The position numbers were made by a program, and so were the translations under genes. DNA of 64,000 bases, taken from Clitoria ternatea. Its lineage: Eukaryota > Streptophyta > Magnoliopsida > Fabales > Fabaceae. The stretch is from positions 8,566,001-8,630,000 of the forward strand of contig CM075675.1 of NCBI GenBank assembly GCA_037962975.1, written 5' to 3'. Each line of letters opens with the position of its first letter. Positions within the stretch are counted from its first letter, which is position 1. Of this stretch, positions 13,341 to 24,481 are shown piece by piece. Under the pieces are notes generated by a model. It had not been told where the DNA came from, searched no databases, and saw nothing but the letters and a program-made list of their open reading frames with translations.

Positions 13341-13748
13341 ACAAAATAATAAGTAACTTAAGTAAAGTAGTATTTATTAAAGAAATATATATTCATAAGT
13401 AACAAGGGGATCAACATCTAAGGGACTATGCTTCAACAGTTAAAATTTCTAATATAGTCCCTTTGTGAAATGATAACAAGATTGCCCATCGTTTTTTGTA
13501 GACTAGTTAATTGAATAGGCAAATATGAATTATAAAATATGAATCGTCTATCCTCCAATTCAAGTGATAATATCTTTTGCACTAAATAATAGATCATAGA
13601 TGGTGTTTCCTTTAAGCAAATAATATAATGCAAAGTAGCAACAAATAAGGAATTATTTATGTACCACTAAAAAAATACAGATAAAGAGACACAAAGCAAT
13701 GAATAATTATTATCCATAACAAGTGAAGGAGAAAACGGTTATGTATTG

Positions 13749-13786
<38 letters not shown>

Positions 13787-14240
13787 CTCATTTTCATCTG
13801 TATTATTGTTATGTTTATAGGTTTATCATCTTGTTACTATTGTTAGAGTGTTTGAATTTTCGTATTATTATTTCAGAAGTAGACTTCCATCAGTTATTTA
13901 CAAAAATTAACGAATGGCTCATCACATTGCTAATGAATTATCTTTGATGATTAACTTGTTTTTATCTTATCAATTTTCTCCACTTTATATAGAAGTAGAA
14001 GATTCACAAAGCTTTGATATAAGATGAAGAAATAATAAAATAATAGATCTTATATCTAAGTTAACAAATATCATCATAAAATATATATGTTTTTATAAAT
14101 AAAATTATAGAGGGGTTCATAATTCTACTAGTTATAGCAACATAAGGTAAACCTTCTCATAAAGGGAACATTTTTTATAAAAAGAAGTTGAGTTAGGTAC
14201 CTCTTTATGAAATATCTCTGAATATATTCCCATATCATGA
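13341..14240. other. AT-rich spacer between two CACTA copies
   Basis: No gene is recognised. It contains a dinucleotide microsatellite (13750-13782) and, at 13663-13679, a stretch CCACTAAAAAAATACAG that resembles the TIR of the element starting at 14241. No second end or duplication was found for that match. Confidence 0.5.
13750..13782. repeat. (AT)n microsatellite
   Basis: An uninterrupted run of alternating A and T of about 33 bases, visible directly. Confidence 0.95.
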
Positions 14241-14269
14241 CACAACTAAAAAAACCCAAAACAGCTATC

Positions 14270-14965
14270 TCAAATTAGCGACCACAGAACCCCGTCGCTA
14301 ATTAGCGACTGACTTAGCGACCGCTTTGTACGAAAAGGGACCAAAAAGATGTTAGCGACTCATGTAGCGACCGAAACAGGACCCGGTCGCTAGAAATTAT
14401 AAACGCCGTCGCTAGTAGCGTCGCTATTTTGTAGCTCCACCTTGTTTTGCTTTCCCGCCAGGGTTTATCAGTTGGCGCCAAATAGTAGCGACGATATTTA
14501 CCGTCGCTATGGTTTGTACTAGTGACGGACGTCGTCCACCGTCGCTAATATTTTGGCTTCCCTCTTTTAATAATGGAAGGTAGCGACGATGGGTTGATAC
14601 CGTCGCTACTGTTCAGGAGTGTAGCGACGGACTAGCGTATCCGTCACTATTGTTTTTGCCTTCCCTCCATATTTTTCTTTAAGTTAGTGACGGTGGTATG
14701 GGACCGTCGCTAAGGTTCAGTAGGTTAGTGACGGTACTCGTTTACCGTCGCTAATATTCAGAATTTTAGTTACGGCGTAGCATCACCGTCGCTATGGTTC
14801 CTCCATCTTTTACTTTTAAAAATTGAAGGTAGTGACGGGGGGGGGTGTCACCGTCGCTAATTTTCAGGAGTTTAGTGACGGGGTTGTTTAACCGTCGCTA
14901 ATCCTTTTAATTATAGTGACGTTGTTAGCGACGGCTCCCAGCCGTCGCTAATATTTTAATCTAAC
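14270..14965. repeat. Left subterminal repeat array of the 9-kb CACTA
   Basis: More than twenty copies of a core TAGCGACGG or its reverse complement CCGTCGCTA occur in about 700 bases, in both orientations, often paired as inverted copies around AT-rich spacers. CpG is strongly enriched compared with the surrounding DNA. In En/Spm elements such motifs are the binding sites of TNPA and targets of cytosine methylation; that function is known for the family and inferred here. Confidence 0.9.
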
Positions 14966-15047
14966 TCGACAGTGACCCTTTTCCCTCTCAGTTGCCCTAA
15001 CCTTCCCCTTCTTCTTCCTTGCCTCTCCTCCCTCGTTCCCTCCGTTC

Positions 15048-15227
15048 GTGTGCCTTCCACCCTCAGCCACCGCCGTCCCTCCCTCCGTGCCGGCCCTCCC
15101 TCCGTTCGGGTCCCTCCCTCCGTGCCGTCCTTCCCTTCTTCCCTCCCTCCTGTTTCTTTCTCCCTCTGAAATCCGGACCGAAGAACGACAAGCTCGTGAA
15201 CTCAAAGCTGGTCTTCACCCCCTCAAG
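15048..15227 (+). pseudogene. Captured exon of an nCBP/4EHP-like cap-binding protein (eIF4E family)
   Basis: From 15168 to 15227 the sequence encodes EIRTEERQARELKAGLHPLK and then meets a GT (15228) with a pyrimidine-rich continuation, as at an exon-intron border. From memory, plant novel cap-binding proteins (nCBP, the 4EHP class) carry a very similar EERxARELKxGxHPLK segment just before the cap-pocket region, with a splice site at that place. Upstream (15048-15167) the same frame is a low-complexity proline, serine and leucine stretch, perhaps leader sequence. The following conserved exon (FVFWYTRRTPG in the family) was not found down to 16785, so only one exon and perhaps part of an intron were taken. 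It lies between the left repeat array and the transposase genes of the CACTA, in their orientation. The match is short but highly specific. Confidence 0.55.
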
Positions 15228-16784
15228 GTTCCCTCCTCTCACTTCCGTTTCTACTTTTTTTTCACAACCTAATCGCTGGAACAGAAAAAAAATTAATCTA
15301 ATTATCATTTTTATTTGGGTCGTTTTTGATTTCGAGCCCAATCGATTTTATTTTTTTATTTGTGATGCTTGAAATGCAAAGTCTGGTGATTGGTATCTAG
15401 TTTTTTGTTTTTTAATTTGTTTGAGGTTTTGGATTTGTTTTGGCAATTTAAGGGCATAACTGAAGTATGCCAACATGTTGGGGGTGCAGTATAATGAGCA
15501 AATCGGAAGTTTGTGGTACTGGTACCGTCATGTTTTGGCCAAGTCTTGGCATTTTTTTATGTTAGTTAATCTATTATATTTAATTGGTGTACTTGGTTAT
15601 GGAACTTTTGTTCAGTCTAGCTATGAAAGCTTTATGGGGTGTTTCCATCCTATATTATGCTTATGGTTACAGATTAGAACCTATTTCTGATAAAGTAGGT
15701 TCAATATGTCATTATGGCTACCATAAGAAGGATTTGGAATTGGCATACAATAACTGGTCGCTTTGCAATTTTTTTGTATATGAAATGTGTATATGTGTGT
15801 AAAATGCTATTTGCAATATTGGACGTTTCTGAGTCTGAGTCAGTAAATAACTTAATTAAGAGTTCGTTCAATAAGAGAGCTCGTAATTATGTAAGTTTAT
15901 TTTGATAAATTTTACCATATAGCTTATTGAAATAAGTTATAAAAAATTTCTTGGATTAGGATTAGGACGTTTACCAACTTCACTCTTTCAATTTTTAACT
16001 TATATGTATTTATGTGGTGAACTTTTCCAAATGCTCTGATAGTCATGCTACAAGATCTCTTCGTTTGGTAAACTACTATATGTCTTATACTGTTCTCCAG
16101 GGATATATCTTATGTTACCATTTTCTATTTTTTGATCTATATGTTACTGCTCCATCTTCACTACTGTTTCCTCTCTCTGTTTATAGTGTTGTACTGCTTG
16201 AGCATAACTGTAGATTTCATCGTCATTTCTTAAATTTATTCTGAATGGATAGCCCATATACATATATGTAGGAAAGAGGCTAAAGAGTTACAATATCAGA
16301 TTAATATCAGAGTATCAGTTCTAGGATGTTTGGCTGGCCATATTGATGTATTTCTAAGTTGGGTTGAAATTGCTCACAGAAAGCTGCTTTTACTTGTTTT
16401 ATAATGCATTGACTGTTTGGGGTCTATTTCTTGTCTATTGTACTTTTTTTGTTTTCTTTCTTTCTTGTTAAAAATTGGAAGTTTTGGGTTGTGGTATATT
16501 ATTTGCCAAGGAAGATGCTGAAGAAATTAAAATTTTGGGTTTTTCTGTTGAGATTTTGAACAAGAGTAGGATGCTTTGCTGTATTGCTATGCATCAATAA
16601 TCTTTCAGTTTGTTTGACCTTTGAAATGGTTTGAATTCTGGAAGAGTTGATCAAATACATGTTGGCGGTGTTGGATTGACGAATATAATGCACTGCTGAT
16701 GATTTGACATGCTTGTTGATTATGTATAGTGGTTATGTTTTTTTTTCACTCTATATTTTTCCTCCCTGGAGGCTGTTAGTGCAA
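15228..16784. other. Non-coding interior of the CACTA; possibly captured intron
   Basis: There are T-rich plus-strand stretches with several open frames under 80 codons and no recognised domain. Base composition (T-rich on the plus strand) looks like plant intron sequence, which fits an intron following the captured cap-binding exon. No cap-binding exon 2 was seen. Confidence 0.4.
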
Positions 16785-17849
16785 TTAGACAAGGCGGTAG
16801 CAGTAATTAATGGAATTTGTAAAATTACTAATGTTGTGACTTGGAATATCAGCCTGCAATTGATAAAATCCACCCTTAGCTTCAATTGAACTAATCATAT
16901 CCTGAGTAGAGATCTCTGGTAATACACATAGATTCTTGTGAAATGTGATGCTAATTTTATGTTGTGTAGTTATCTTGTAGATTGAAATCAAGTTGAAAGA
17001 AAACTGAGGTAGGAATAAAACACCCTTAAGTGTCAAGTTTGGCGAGACTTTTAACATTGCCACTATGAGAGATGGAAACCTAACTCCCATTAGGTAAATG
17101 CACAGTCATAGGGGAAATAGATTTTAAATGAACATATGCCTGTCTATGAGTACAAATGTGATTTGTAACTCCAGAATCCACTATCCAAGTCAGTTATGTG
17201 TGCTGAGTGCTGCAAAAGAGAGCAAGAGAACTAACTGAAATATAAGTTTCCATGGCTAGTTCCTACAGATGTGACTTGATTCACAACTGGACTTGTACTT
17301 GTAGTAGCTTGTTGGATGAAATTCATGATGATTTTGAATTGATCTGTAGTAAAGGATCCACCAGAATTGACAAGATCAGTTCTGTCTCTAGTTTTCTCTT
17401 CCTTTATAGAAATATTCTCATCATTTTCATTATCATGATCATCAATAAAGACGTGATTGAAGGTATTCTGAAACCTCAGTTTGAAGCCAGAAGGAAAACT
17501 ATACTTTCTATAACATGTTTGAATAATGTGTCCCTGCTTACCACAAAAGCTACATTGCTTTCCTTTCTAATTTGAAGAATAATTGCTGTATTGACCTCTT
17601 CCTCTACCAAAACCATTATTCCTTCTTTCATCAACAAAATTTATCAAGATCTCCGGTTCCTCAATAGTTACAGGTCCAACAAGAATCAAATTCACTAACG
17701 AAACTGAGGTTGATTCATTTGGATGCATATAGAACGGACTTGCTTGATTCGAACTTGGATCCATCGGAGGCAGCGGAGGATTGACTGAAGTTCCTCTCAC
17801 CATGGTGTTTTGTTGTGGTAGACCCCTCAGCTAGGGCTCTAATACCACC
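16785..17849 (-). pseudogene. Ty1/copia retrotransposon remnant (Gag, zinc knuckle, protease region)
   Basis: On the minus strand a primer-binding-like site TGGTATTAGAGC (17847-17836), close to the initiator-Met tRNA complement TGGTATCAGAGC, precedes a Gag start at 17803. Gag is internally deleted and runs into an RG-rich patch. Next comes a CCHC knuckle with CSFCGKQGHIIQTC around 17560-17520, then a decayed protease/pre-integrase region with DSGVTNHIC near 17190 and VLFLPQFSFNLISI near 17010. Frames are broken repeatedly and everything beyond the pre-integrase (integrase, RT, RNase H) is missing. It lies antisense to and inside the CACTA element, upstream of the retained part of TNP2, and may have helped remove the 5' exons of that gene. 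The 5' LTR should lie between 17850 and about 18110, but its edges are not clear. Confidence 0.7.
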
Positions 17850-18406
17850 ACAGGAACAAAGAATACATATGAAAGGAGAGTTTCAAAAAATAGAAGAAGA
17901 AGAAACTGAGACTCGATTTCATTAACACTGAAAATGAAGAATGTGTACAAGGGATATTTATAGAAAACTAGAAATTCAAAAATAGCTAATTTCTAATTAA
18001 TGAACCATATTCTTATCAAAGATATCAAGAGTCATTGTTTGCTGTCCAATTTTCTAGGATAGTGATGAAGACCAAAAGGTTTGCTAATTATCTAGTTATT
18101 TACCTTAAATTGTAATTTTTCCAGTGAGTATAACAGTAGATGAGCTTATGTATATGGAAAATTTTCAAAATATGAAATATATGAATTGGATTCCATTTTT
18201 ACAATTATACCCTACTAAAACTTATATACTATGTACGTTAGTTGCATTTTGTATTTGTTCATACATTTGGACACATGCATCGCAGAAAGTATTTGAAACA
18301 TTGAATGGGATAGACCTTATATAATATTGAGTTATTAGTAATCAATTTTTCAATTGAACGCTTTATTTTTGCCACCTTAGCTACAATTTGCTTTGACTGT
18401 CTCTGT

Positions 18407-20559
18407 TTGTTTAGTTTCTCTGTTAAGGAGTTTGCGGGTTACGGTAAGGAACACCACTGGGTGAAGCAGAGTGTCCTGTGTGATTTGCCATATTGGAAAG
18501 ACTTGTTGTTAAGACACAACATTGATGTCATGCACACTGAACGTAATGTTTTCATGAATATTTTTGACACTGTTATGGACATCAAAGGGAGAACAAAGGA
18601 CAACGAGAAGAGTCGTCTAGACCTTCCGATTTGGTGTTCTAGGAAGGAGTTGGAGTTGAGGGATGCGGGACGTGGAAGAATATTTAAACCCCATGCAAAA
18701 TATGCTTTAACTAGACCACAACAAATTGCTGTGTGTATTTGGATGAATGGGTTGACCCTGCCTGACGGATTCGCTTCTAACTTGAGTAGATGTGTCGACG
18801 TGAAGGAGGGCAGGGTGTTTGGCATGAAAAGTCATGATTGCCATGTGTTTATGCAACAACTACTCCCGTACGCGTTTCACGCCTTACCGAAGCCTATTTG
18901 GAAGCCGTTGGTGGAGTTGAGTCACTTCTTTAAGGAGTTGACGGCTACTTCGTTGACTGTGGAGAAACTTGTGAAGATGGAAGAAACTATCCCGGTATTG
19001 ATTTGTAAGTTGGAGCAGATTTTCCCACCAAGTTTTTTTGACTGCATGGAGCATTTGCCTATCCATCTAGCGTACGAGGCCTTGGTTGGTGGCCCAGTGT
19101 AGTATCGTTGGATGTATCCATTCGAAAGGTGAATGCTTGGTGAACTCTTTAATTTCCTTGCAAACACTTCTTATAATAGTATTTTCTAACTTAACACTAT
19201 CTTGTTAATGATGTTGAAGATTCTTACGCTCTTTAAAAGATAAAGTGTCGAACAAAGCCTGCGTTGAAGCATCAATTTGTGAGGCATACTTAGTCGAAGA
19301 AATGACAACCTTTGCTTCTTTCTATTTTCCGACGGAGATAGAAACTAGAATGAGTAGAATTCCCCGCAATCTTGGGGTAGCCAGCCGCACAGGGTTTGAT
19401 GAACAAACATCGATTTTCAACTATCCTGGTCACCCGGGGGGCAGGCTCACAAAATGTTACATTGATGAGAAAGATCGAAAGGCGGCTCACTTGTACATTC
19501 TTCTAAATTGCCCAGAAGTGGAACCCTTTATTGAGTAAGTCATAGAAGTTATATTATACATTCTTAACGTAGCTTTTATATTAAACTTATTTGTTTCCTT
19601 TCAATAGCTTATACACAGATATGCTAAAACTTGAGCAAAATGATTTAACTGATGACCAAATTCATAGTGAGGTGTCATCCAAGTTCGTTGGTTGGTTCGC
19701 GCAACATGTAAGACCCATATACCAAGTGTTTTTAAGCCTATTTGCTTCTAACTCCCGTTATCTAACGATGACCTACTTCTTATGTTGTACATAGATACAA
19801 GACCCTAACAACCATATTGAAGATTCTTTACTCCAAGCCCTTTCTTGGGGGCCGGTGAAAACTGTTAAAAAATGGCCTATTTACTACGTAAATGGCTACA
19901 AGTTTAATATTCTTCAATGGAGTGAAGGGATGCGCACCCATAACTACGGGGTTTGTGTTAAAGGCACCGCCGGTCAGTTGGAAGAAGACTTTTATGGAGT
20001 GCTGACGGAGATTGTTGAAGTTTCATTCTCTGGACGACTAAGAAGAGATATTGTTCTATTCAAATGTGATTGGTTCGACAACACAATCGGGGTTGGAACA
20101 AAGGTTGACAACAACTACGGCTTAGTTGAGGTCAAGAAGAATGGTAGATATAAAGGGTTTGATCCATTCATTTTTGCCTAACAAGCTGAGCAGGTTTATT
20201 ACACCGACTTCCCGGGAGGACATCGGAACTGGTATGCAGTAATCAAGGCCAAGGCCTAAAGTCAGATCATTGACAATGTCTCGGAGGAGGTCGATGACGC
20301 TTATCAGCTTGCACCACACGAGCTCAACGATGCCGATTTGTTGTTCAACATTGATCCAGTCATAATGGATGAGACACTCGCCACTACGGGGGGTGAACAC
20401 ATTGACAAGGACCTTGTCTCTCGATCAAAACGGTCTAGGGCTGATTTGGATACTGATGAACTTGTTCAAACAGATAACCACAGTGACACTGAAACTGAGG
20501 GGGAATTTGAAACTAAAACAGACACAGAGTATGTAGACGTTAAACAAAATGTTACATAG
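18407..20559 (+). pseudogene. CACTA TNP2-like transposase, C-terminal half only (DUF4218, DUF4216)
   Basis: Four exons can be followed: to 19128, 19220-19534, 19608-19707 and 19795-20559, each with GT-AG borders and preserved phase. The first carries the end of Transposase_21 and DUF4218 (VLCDLPYWKDLLLRHNIDVM, NLSRCVDVKEGRVFGMKSH). The last carries DUF4216 (YYVNGYKFNILQW, CVKGTAG, FKCDWFDN, NNYGLVEV). The catalytic N-terminal part is absent; the sequence upstream is the copia insertion. Stops interrupt the frame at 19100-19102 (TAG in a VQYRWMYP context, probably from CAG), 20179-20181 and 20257-20259. The acidic tail ends at 20559, 50 bases before the TNPA start codon, so the two could have shared a transcript. 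It is non-functional, but its splice structure is well kept. Confidence 0.85.
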
Positions 20560-20609
20560 GTTTATATATATCCTGAGACTAATGTTTACATTCATGATTT
20601 TATCCACAG

Positions 20610-22353
20610 ATGACGGGACGTCGACTACCCTTTAGTAGGGGTGGTGGGTCCAGGACCCCGACATCCCGGCAGGGGACTCCCACCCCAGGACAGCAGACTA
20701 CTCCATCACCACTACAGCAGAGCACTCCATCACCACCACCACCACCACCACAGCAGACCACCCCATCACCCCGACTGACCACCCCAGAGCAGAGTCCTGG
20801 AGCTGCTGGCTTGGAGGACCATGGCCATCAGGTGACCCCACCTCCGGCATCCCCTCTGCCCATGTTGGTTCCCGTGCCGGTCGGAGACGAGTAAGTGACT
20901 AAACCTCAAATACTTTAGTGAAAAGACTTGTTGGTTTATTGGATGTTACTTTAATTAGTACTTGTATAGATTGAATTGTACTGGGCACTCTTCTGTTTGT
21001 AACAGGGTAACTATTTAAACTTGGAAATGTTACATTTACAGGGGAGACTCTGCCGAAATTTTAGGGGTCTCCCTAGATTGTGTGTTGTTTTACTCCTAAC
21101 ATAATTGTTGTCATTACAGCTTTGTTGATAGTAGTCGCACTACAAAAGCGATTACTAAGGTTTTGAAGGCCCGGTGGGATGGTCCATATATATCTTGGAC
21201 AGATGCTGGGAAGGTTGTGCAAGATAGGTGGTTTGACACCTTCTCGATAAGTTCCTAGCTCATTTGTTGTGACTTGATTTGTAAAATAGACCTGTTATTA
21301 ATTTTGATTTCTCATTTCATTTTACAGCGTGATTACTAGTGGGCGGAGGGTATGATTGATGAGATTAGGAAGGTCTTTGCCACAAAGACCTCCAAAATCA
21401 TCAAGAGTACCCTTTGGAAGGTAAGGGACAAGGGTGAGTGCCCTCGTTGGATCCCGGAGGACCATTGGGACGGGATGGTCCAGAAGTGGGGCGGGGTCCC
21501 GTTCCAGCAGGTGAGTGCTCGGAACAGGGCCAACAGAGCCGCCGATGCTGCAGCCTCGGTTTACACTGGGGGTAGCATTTCAACCCTCGAGCACAAGAAA
21601 AGATTTGTAAGTATATTTATGTTAAACATTTCTATTATGATTCGTCTTACATGTTTACAAATAATAATCTCAATGTTTTTTGTCCACAACAGGAGCAGAG
21701 GGAGCACCGGGAGCCTTCTTTGTTTGAGGTCATGCAAATGACCAAGAAGAACAAAGCCGGTGCATGGGTAAACCAGAAGACTACGGATCTAGCGGTATTT
21801 ACTTTTAACTGACACATGCTTATAATTTACAAATTAGTTACTAATCCTATCGTTGTTTTTGAATTTACAGGAGGCGTATCAGGCCAGGAGGGCCGAGAAG
21901 GAGGCGGACCTGGTGGCTTCCATTCCTAAAGGGGAGGTTCCTCCCACCCTATCTTGTTCTGACGACAACGCCATCTATATGGAGGCTGTTGGCGGTGTGA
22001 ACAAGAAATGGAGGGTATTTGGATTGGGTGGCGTCGGCACGCAGCTGGCGAAAAAGGGGAAGACCCCTTCCTCTTCGTCTTCCTCTGGTCTTCCGACTGA
22101 GGTCGTTCAGGTAATTCAAAACCTGAACGATGAGCTACAGGAGGAGCGACGTCAGAGGCAGTTGTTGTTGGAGCGGGCAGAGGCGGACCGACAGAAAGCC
22201 GAGGCGGACCGACAGCGGGCCGAGGAGCAACACGCGGAGACTCGTCGGCAACTTGCTCAGCAGCAGGACCTACTGATGCAGTTGATGGCGAGGCTACCTC
22301 CCCCCACTTCCCAGGTGCCCCCACCACCACCCCAGGATCCCCCACCACCATGA
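20610..22353 (+). pseudogene. TNPA/TNP1-like CACTA protein (Transposase_24), five exons, nearly intact
   Basis: Exons are 20610-20890, 21120-21246, 21328-21606, 21693-21794 and 21871-22353. The first ATG directly follows an AG acceptor and gives MTGRRLPFSRGG and a threonine/proline/glutamine-rich arm. Exons 2-4 carry the Transposase_24 domain (RWDGPYISWTDAGKVVQDRW, IPEDHWDGMVQKW). Exon 5 has a glutamate- and arginine-rich coiled coil (ADRQKAEADRQRAEEQ) and a polyproline end. TNPA proteins bind the subterminal repeats and, with TNP2, excise the element. Two defects stand out: an in-frame TAG at 21337-21339 (DY*WAEG, probably from CAG) and a donor site after exon 2 that reads ATAAGT where GTAAGT is expected (21247). 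Otherwise all frames and phases agree, so decay is recent. Confidence 0.8.
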
Positions 22354-22679
22354 TTGTATTTTTTTTATTTATACACATTGTATATTTGATTTTTAGTTAT
22401 GTTATATTTCATTCAGTATTTATTTTGTCATTCTTTATTTATTATGTTAATATTTATTGGTAATTACATTCAAATCAAAAAGCCTTATTGTACCTATCAT
22501 TAATAATTCAACCTATTTGATAAATTAATTTAATCTATTATTTTGTTTTTAATAATAATTTAATATTTTAAAAAAATTATTTAAATTTAATTATAAAATT
22601 TTATCAGCCAGACAAAATACAAAATATTTAACAAAACCTATATAAATATTAAAATCAATTTTTTAAAAAAAAGTTTCCA
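22354..22679. other. AT-rich 3' region of the TNPA gene
   Basis: There are 326 bases of AT-rich DNA between the TNPA stop and the right repeat array, presumably 3' untranslated and polyadenylation sequence. No other feature is seen. Confidence 0.5.
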
Positions 22680-23222
22680 ATTAGCGACGGAAAAAGATGG
22701 TCGCTGTATTGTTAAAAACAGCGACGGATTAGAGTGGTCACTGTATTGTAAGAAACAGCGACGGAATATATTGGTCGCTGTATTGTTTACAACAGTGACG
22801 AAATACAGTGGTCGCTGTATTGTAAGAAACAGCGACGGAATATCGTGGTCGCTGTATTTTTAAAATCAGCAACGGACCCAGGAGGTCGCTGTATTGTCAG
22901 AAACAGCGACGGCATATCGTGGTCGCTGTATTGTTAAAAACAACGACGGCTTATAGTGGTCGCTGGTGGCTGCTAGTAGCGACGGGGTTTTGAGGTCGCT
23001 GTAGGGCAACACTTAGCGACGGCTGGAGTTATTGGGGCAGAGACGATTTTAGCGACGGCCTTACGCCGTCAATATGGTAGCGACGACATGTATGTGGTCG
23101 CTGATATGTTTTCGACGAGGGTTTTAGCGACGTCCTCTGTCCCGTCTGAGATGCCGTCGCTAATGGTTTTAGCGACGGTCGTGGCATGGATTAGCGACCA
23201 ATTCATTCCGTCGCTAAAAGGT
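22680..23222. repeat. Right subterminal repeat array of the 9-kb CACTA, hairpin units
   Basis: Between 22680 and about 22985 a unit of roughly 44-46 bases is repeated about seven times. Each unit holds GTCGCTGT, a spacer of about 10 bases, then ACAGCGAC, so it can fold into a stem of up to 8 bp. From 22985 to 23222 the pattern changes to the TAGCGACGG / CCGTCGCTA motif used at the left end. The outer motif is thus shared by both ends, while the inner hairpin series is specific to the right side. Confidence 0.9.
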
Positions 23223-23237
23223 GTTTTTTTAGTGGTG

Positions 23238-24410
23238 TGAGAACCTATCATTTTAAAATGAAATGATTATTTCATTTCTGAAATGTTTTGAAAATTGGGT
23301 GAAACACATTTAAAACTTATGTGAAACACATAACCGCAAACAAATTACTACTGTAGACAATTACTGATATTGCAGGTTTCATTAGATTATTGGAACAGAA
23401 CTCAGGTTAGTATGTTGTAGTGTTTTAATCATAAATTATGTATACTTTTACAATTAAACATGTGAAACCCCTAAGCTCACCTTGAAGGTATCTCTACTTG
23501 TGGTCCTCAATAAGTTTCTTATTCTTCTTTTTAGTTAATTGTAGAAACTACATTCCAATTATCTATTTATTTAAATTAGATATATTTAACCATACAATAC
23601 TTTTATATATGTAAGCTAATATATCTTAATGTAAACATTTAAAATAAAATAACATTAAATTCACATTATTATAAAAATCATAAAATGTAAACTGTACTAA
23701 ATATACCTTCAATCAAATTCACCTTTAAGTTTATTTAGACTTTGAAGTTATTATAAATAATATATATAAACATTTTATGATACCATCAATAAGCTTATTT
23801 ACCTAATACCATCAATACATATATATAAATAATATATATATAATAAATTAGGTAAGTAATTTATTTACCGGATAGCATCAATGCATTAAATCAAATATCA
23901 AATACTACAAACAGTTGCCACAGACCATAAAATTATTTGGTTCCATAGTCTTCTAGATGTATCTGTCATTTGATTTTTTGCCCCCTCTTGGCCATTATCT
24001 GTCTTATGATGGTTTAAAATTTGAGCTTCCAAATTTGAACACAAAGCTTTCACAAATTCTACCCACCCGAGTTTACTTGCCAACCAATGCAAAATTCTAT
24101 AACAGGTTATTTTGTGAATCAAGAGCTAAACAGAATATCAATAAAGTAAACCAGGACAAAATTCAACATGATTCTACAGAGATACAAGATATCATTAAAT
24201 CCAAAATTTAATGACAATACTACTACTAAGTACAAAATCAGTAAACAAGAGAAGAACTTTGAGTTCAGAGCTCTAAAACAGAATTAAAAATCATAATTCA
24301 AAGTCTATATAGAAAATATAAACAATAAACCAGAATTCTGGATACTGCTTAGGTAGAACATTTTCTCGCTTGAATTATAGTTGTTCTAAAATCAGTGTTA
24401 CATTCTGTGA
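23238..24410. other. AT-rich intergenic DNA, no gene recognised
   Basis: No recognisable domain. Short open frames around 23898-24211 on either strand are not supported by any motif. Confidence 0.5.
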
Positions 24411-24481
24411 TTCCAGTATATATATGAGTACAATTTCTGATACTTGTCCACACACAATAAGAAAACTTATTTTGGAAAAAA

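Larger units (their letters stand above)
14241..23237 (+). mobile_element. Complete 9.0-kb CACTA (En/Spm) element with captured host exon and copia insertion
   Basis: The left end reads CACAACTAAAAAAAC and the reverse complement of the right end reads CACCACTAAAAAAAC (14 of 15 match). Both ends are flanked by TGA (14238-14240 and 23238-23240), the 3-bp duplication typical of CACTA elements. Inside are GC-rich subterminal repeat arrays at both ends, a captured cap-binding protein exon, a copia remnant, the C-terminal half of TNP2 and a TNPA gene in the plus orientation. The terminal pentamer is CACAA/CACCA, not the canonical CACTA. TNP2 lacks its N-terminal and catalytic parts and has several stops, so the element cannot move by itself; with intact ends it might be mobilised in trans. 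Duplication and ends are read directly from the sequence. Confidence 0.9.

Noticed and set aside
13663..13679. CCACTAAAAAAATACAG, similar to the TIR of the 9-kb CACTA
   Set aside because: No partner end, subterminal motif or 3-bp duplication was found; it may be chance or a fully eroded relic.
15475..16250. Several 60-76 codon plus-strand frames in the CACTA interior
   Set aside because: They overlap in different frames, are rich in F, Y and L as expected from T-rich intron DNA, and show no domain.
20600..20782. Minus-strand glycine- and cysteine-rich frame
   Set aside because: It is the complement of the proline/threonine-rich TNPA exon 1 and has no independent support.
14270..23222. Regularly spaced GC-rich repeats that could suggest a CRISPR-like array
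   Set aside because: The units are short, occur in both orientations, vary in spacing and sit at the ends of an element with TIRs and a target duplication in plant DNA; they are CACTA subterminal repeats.
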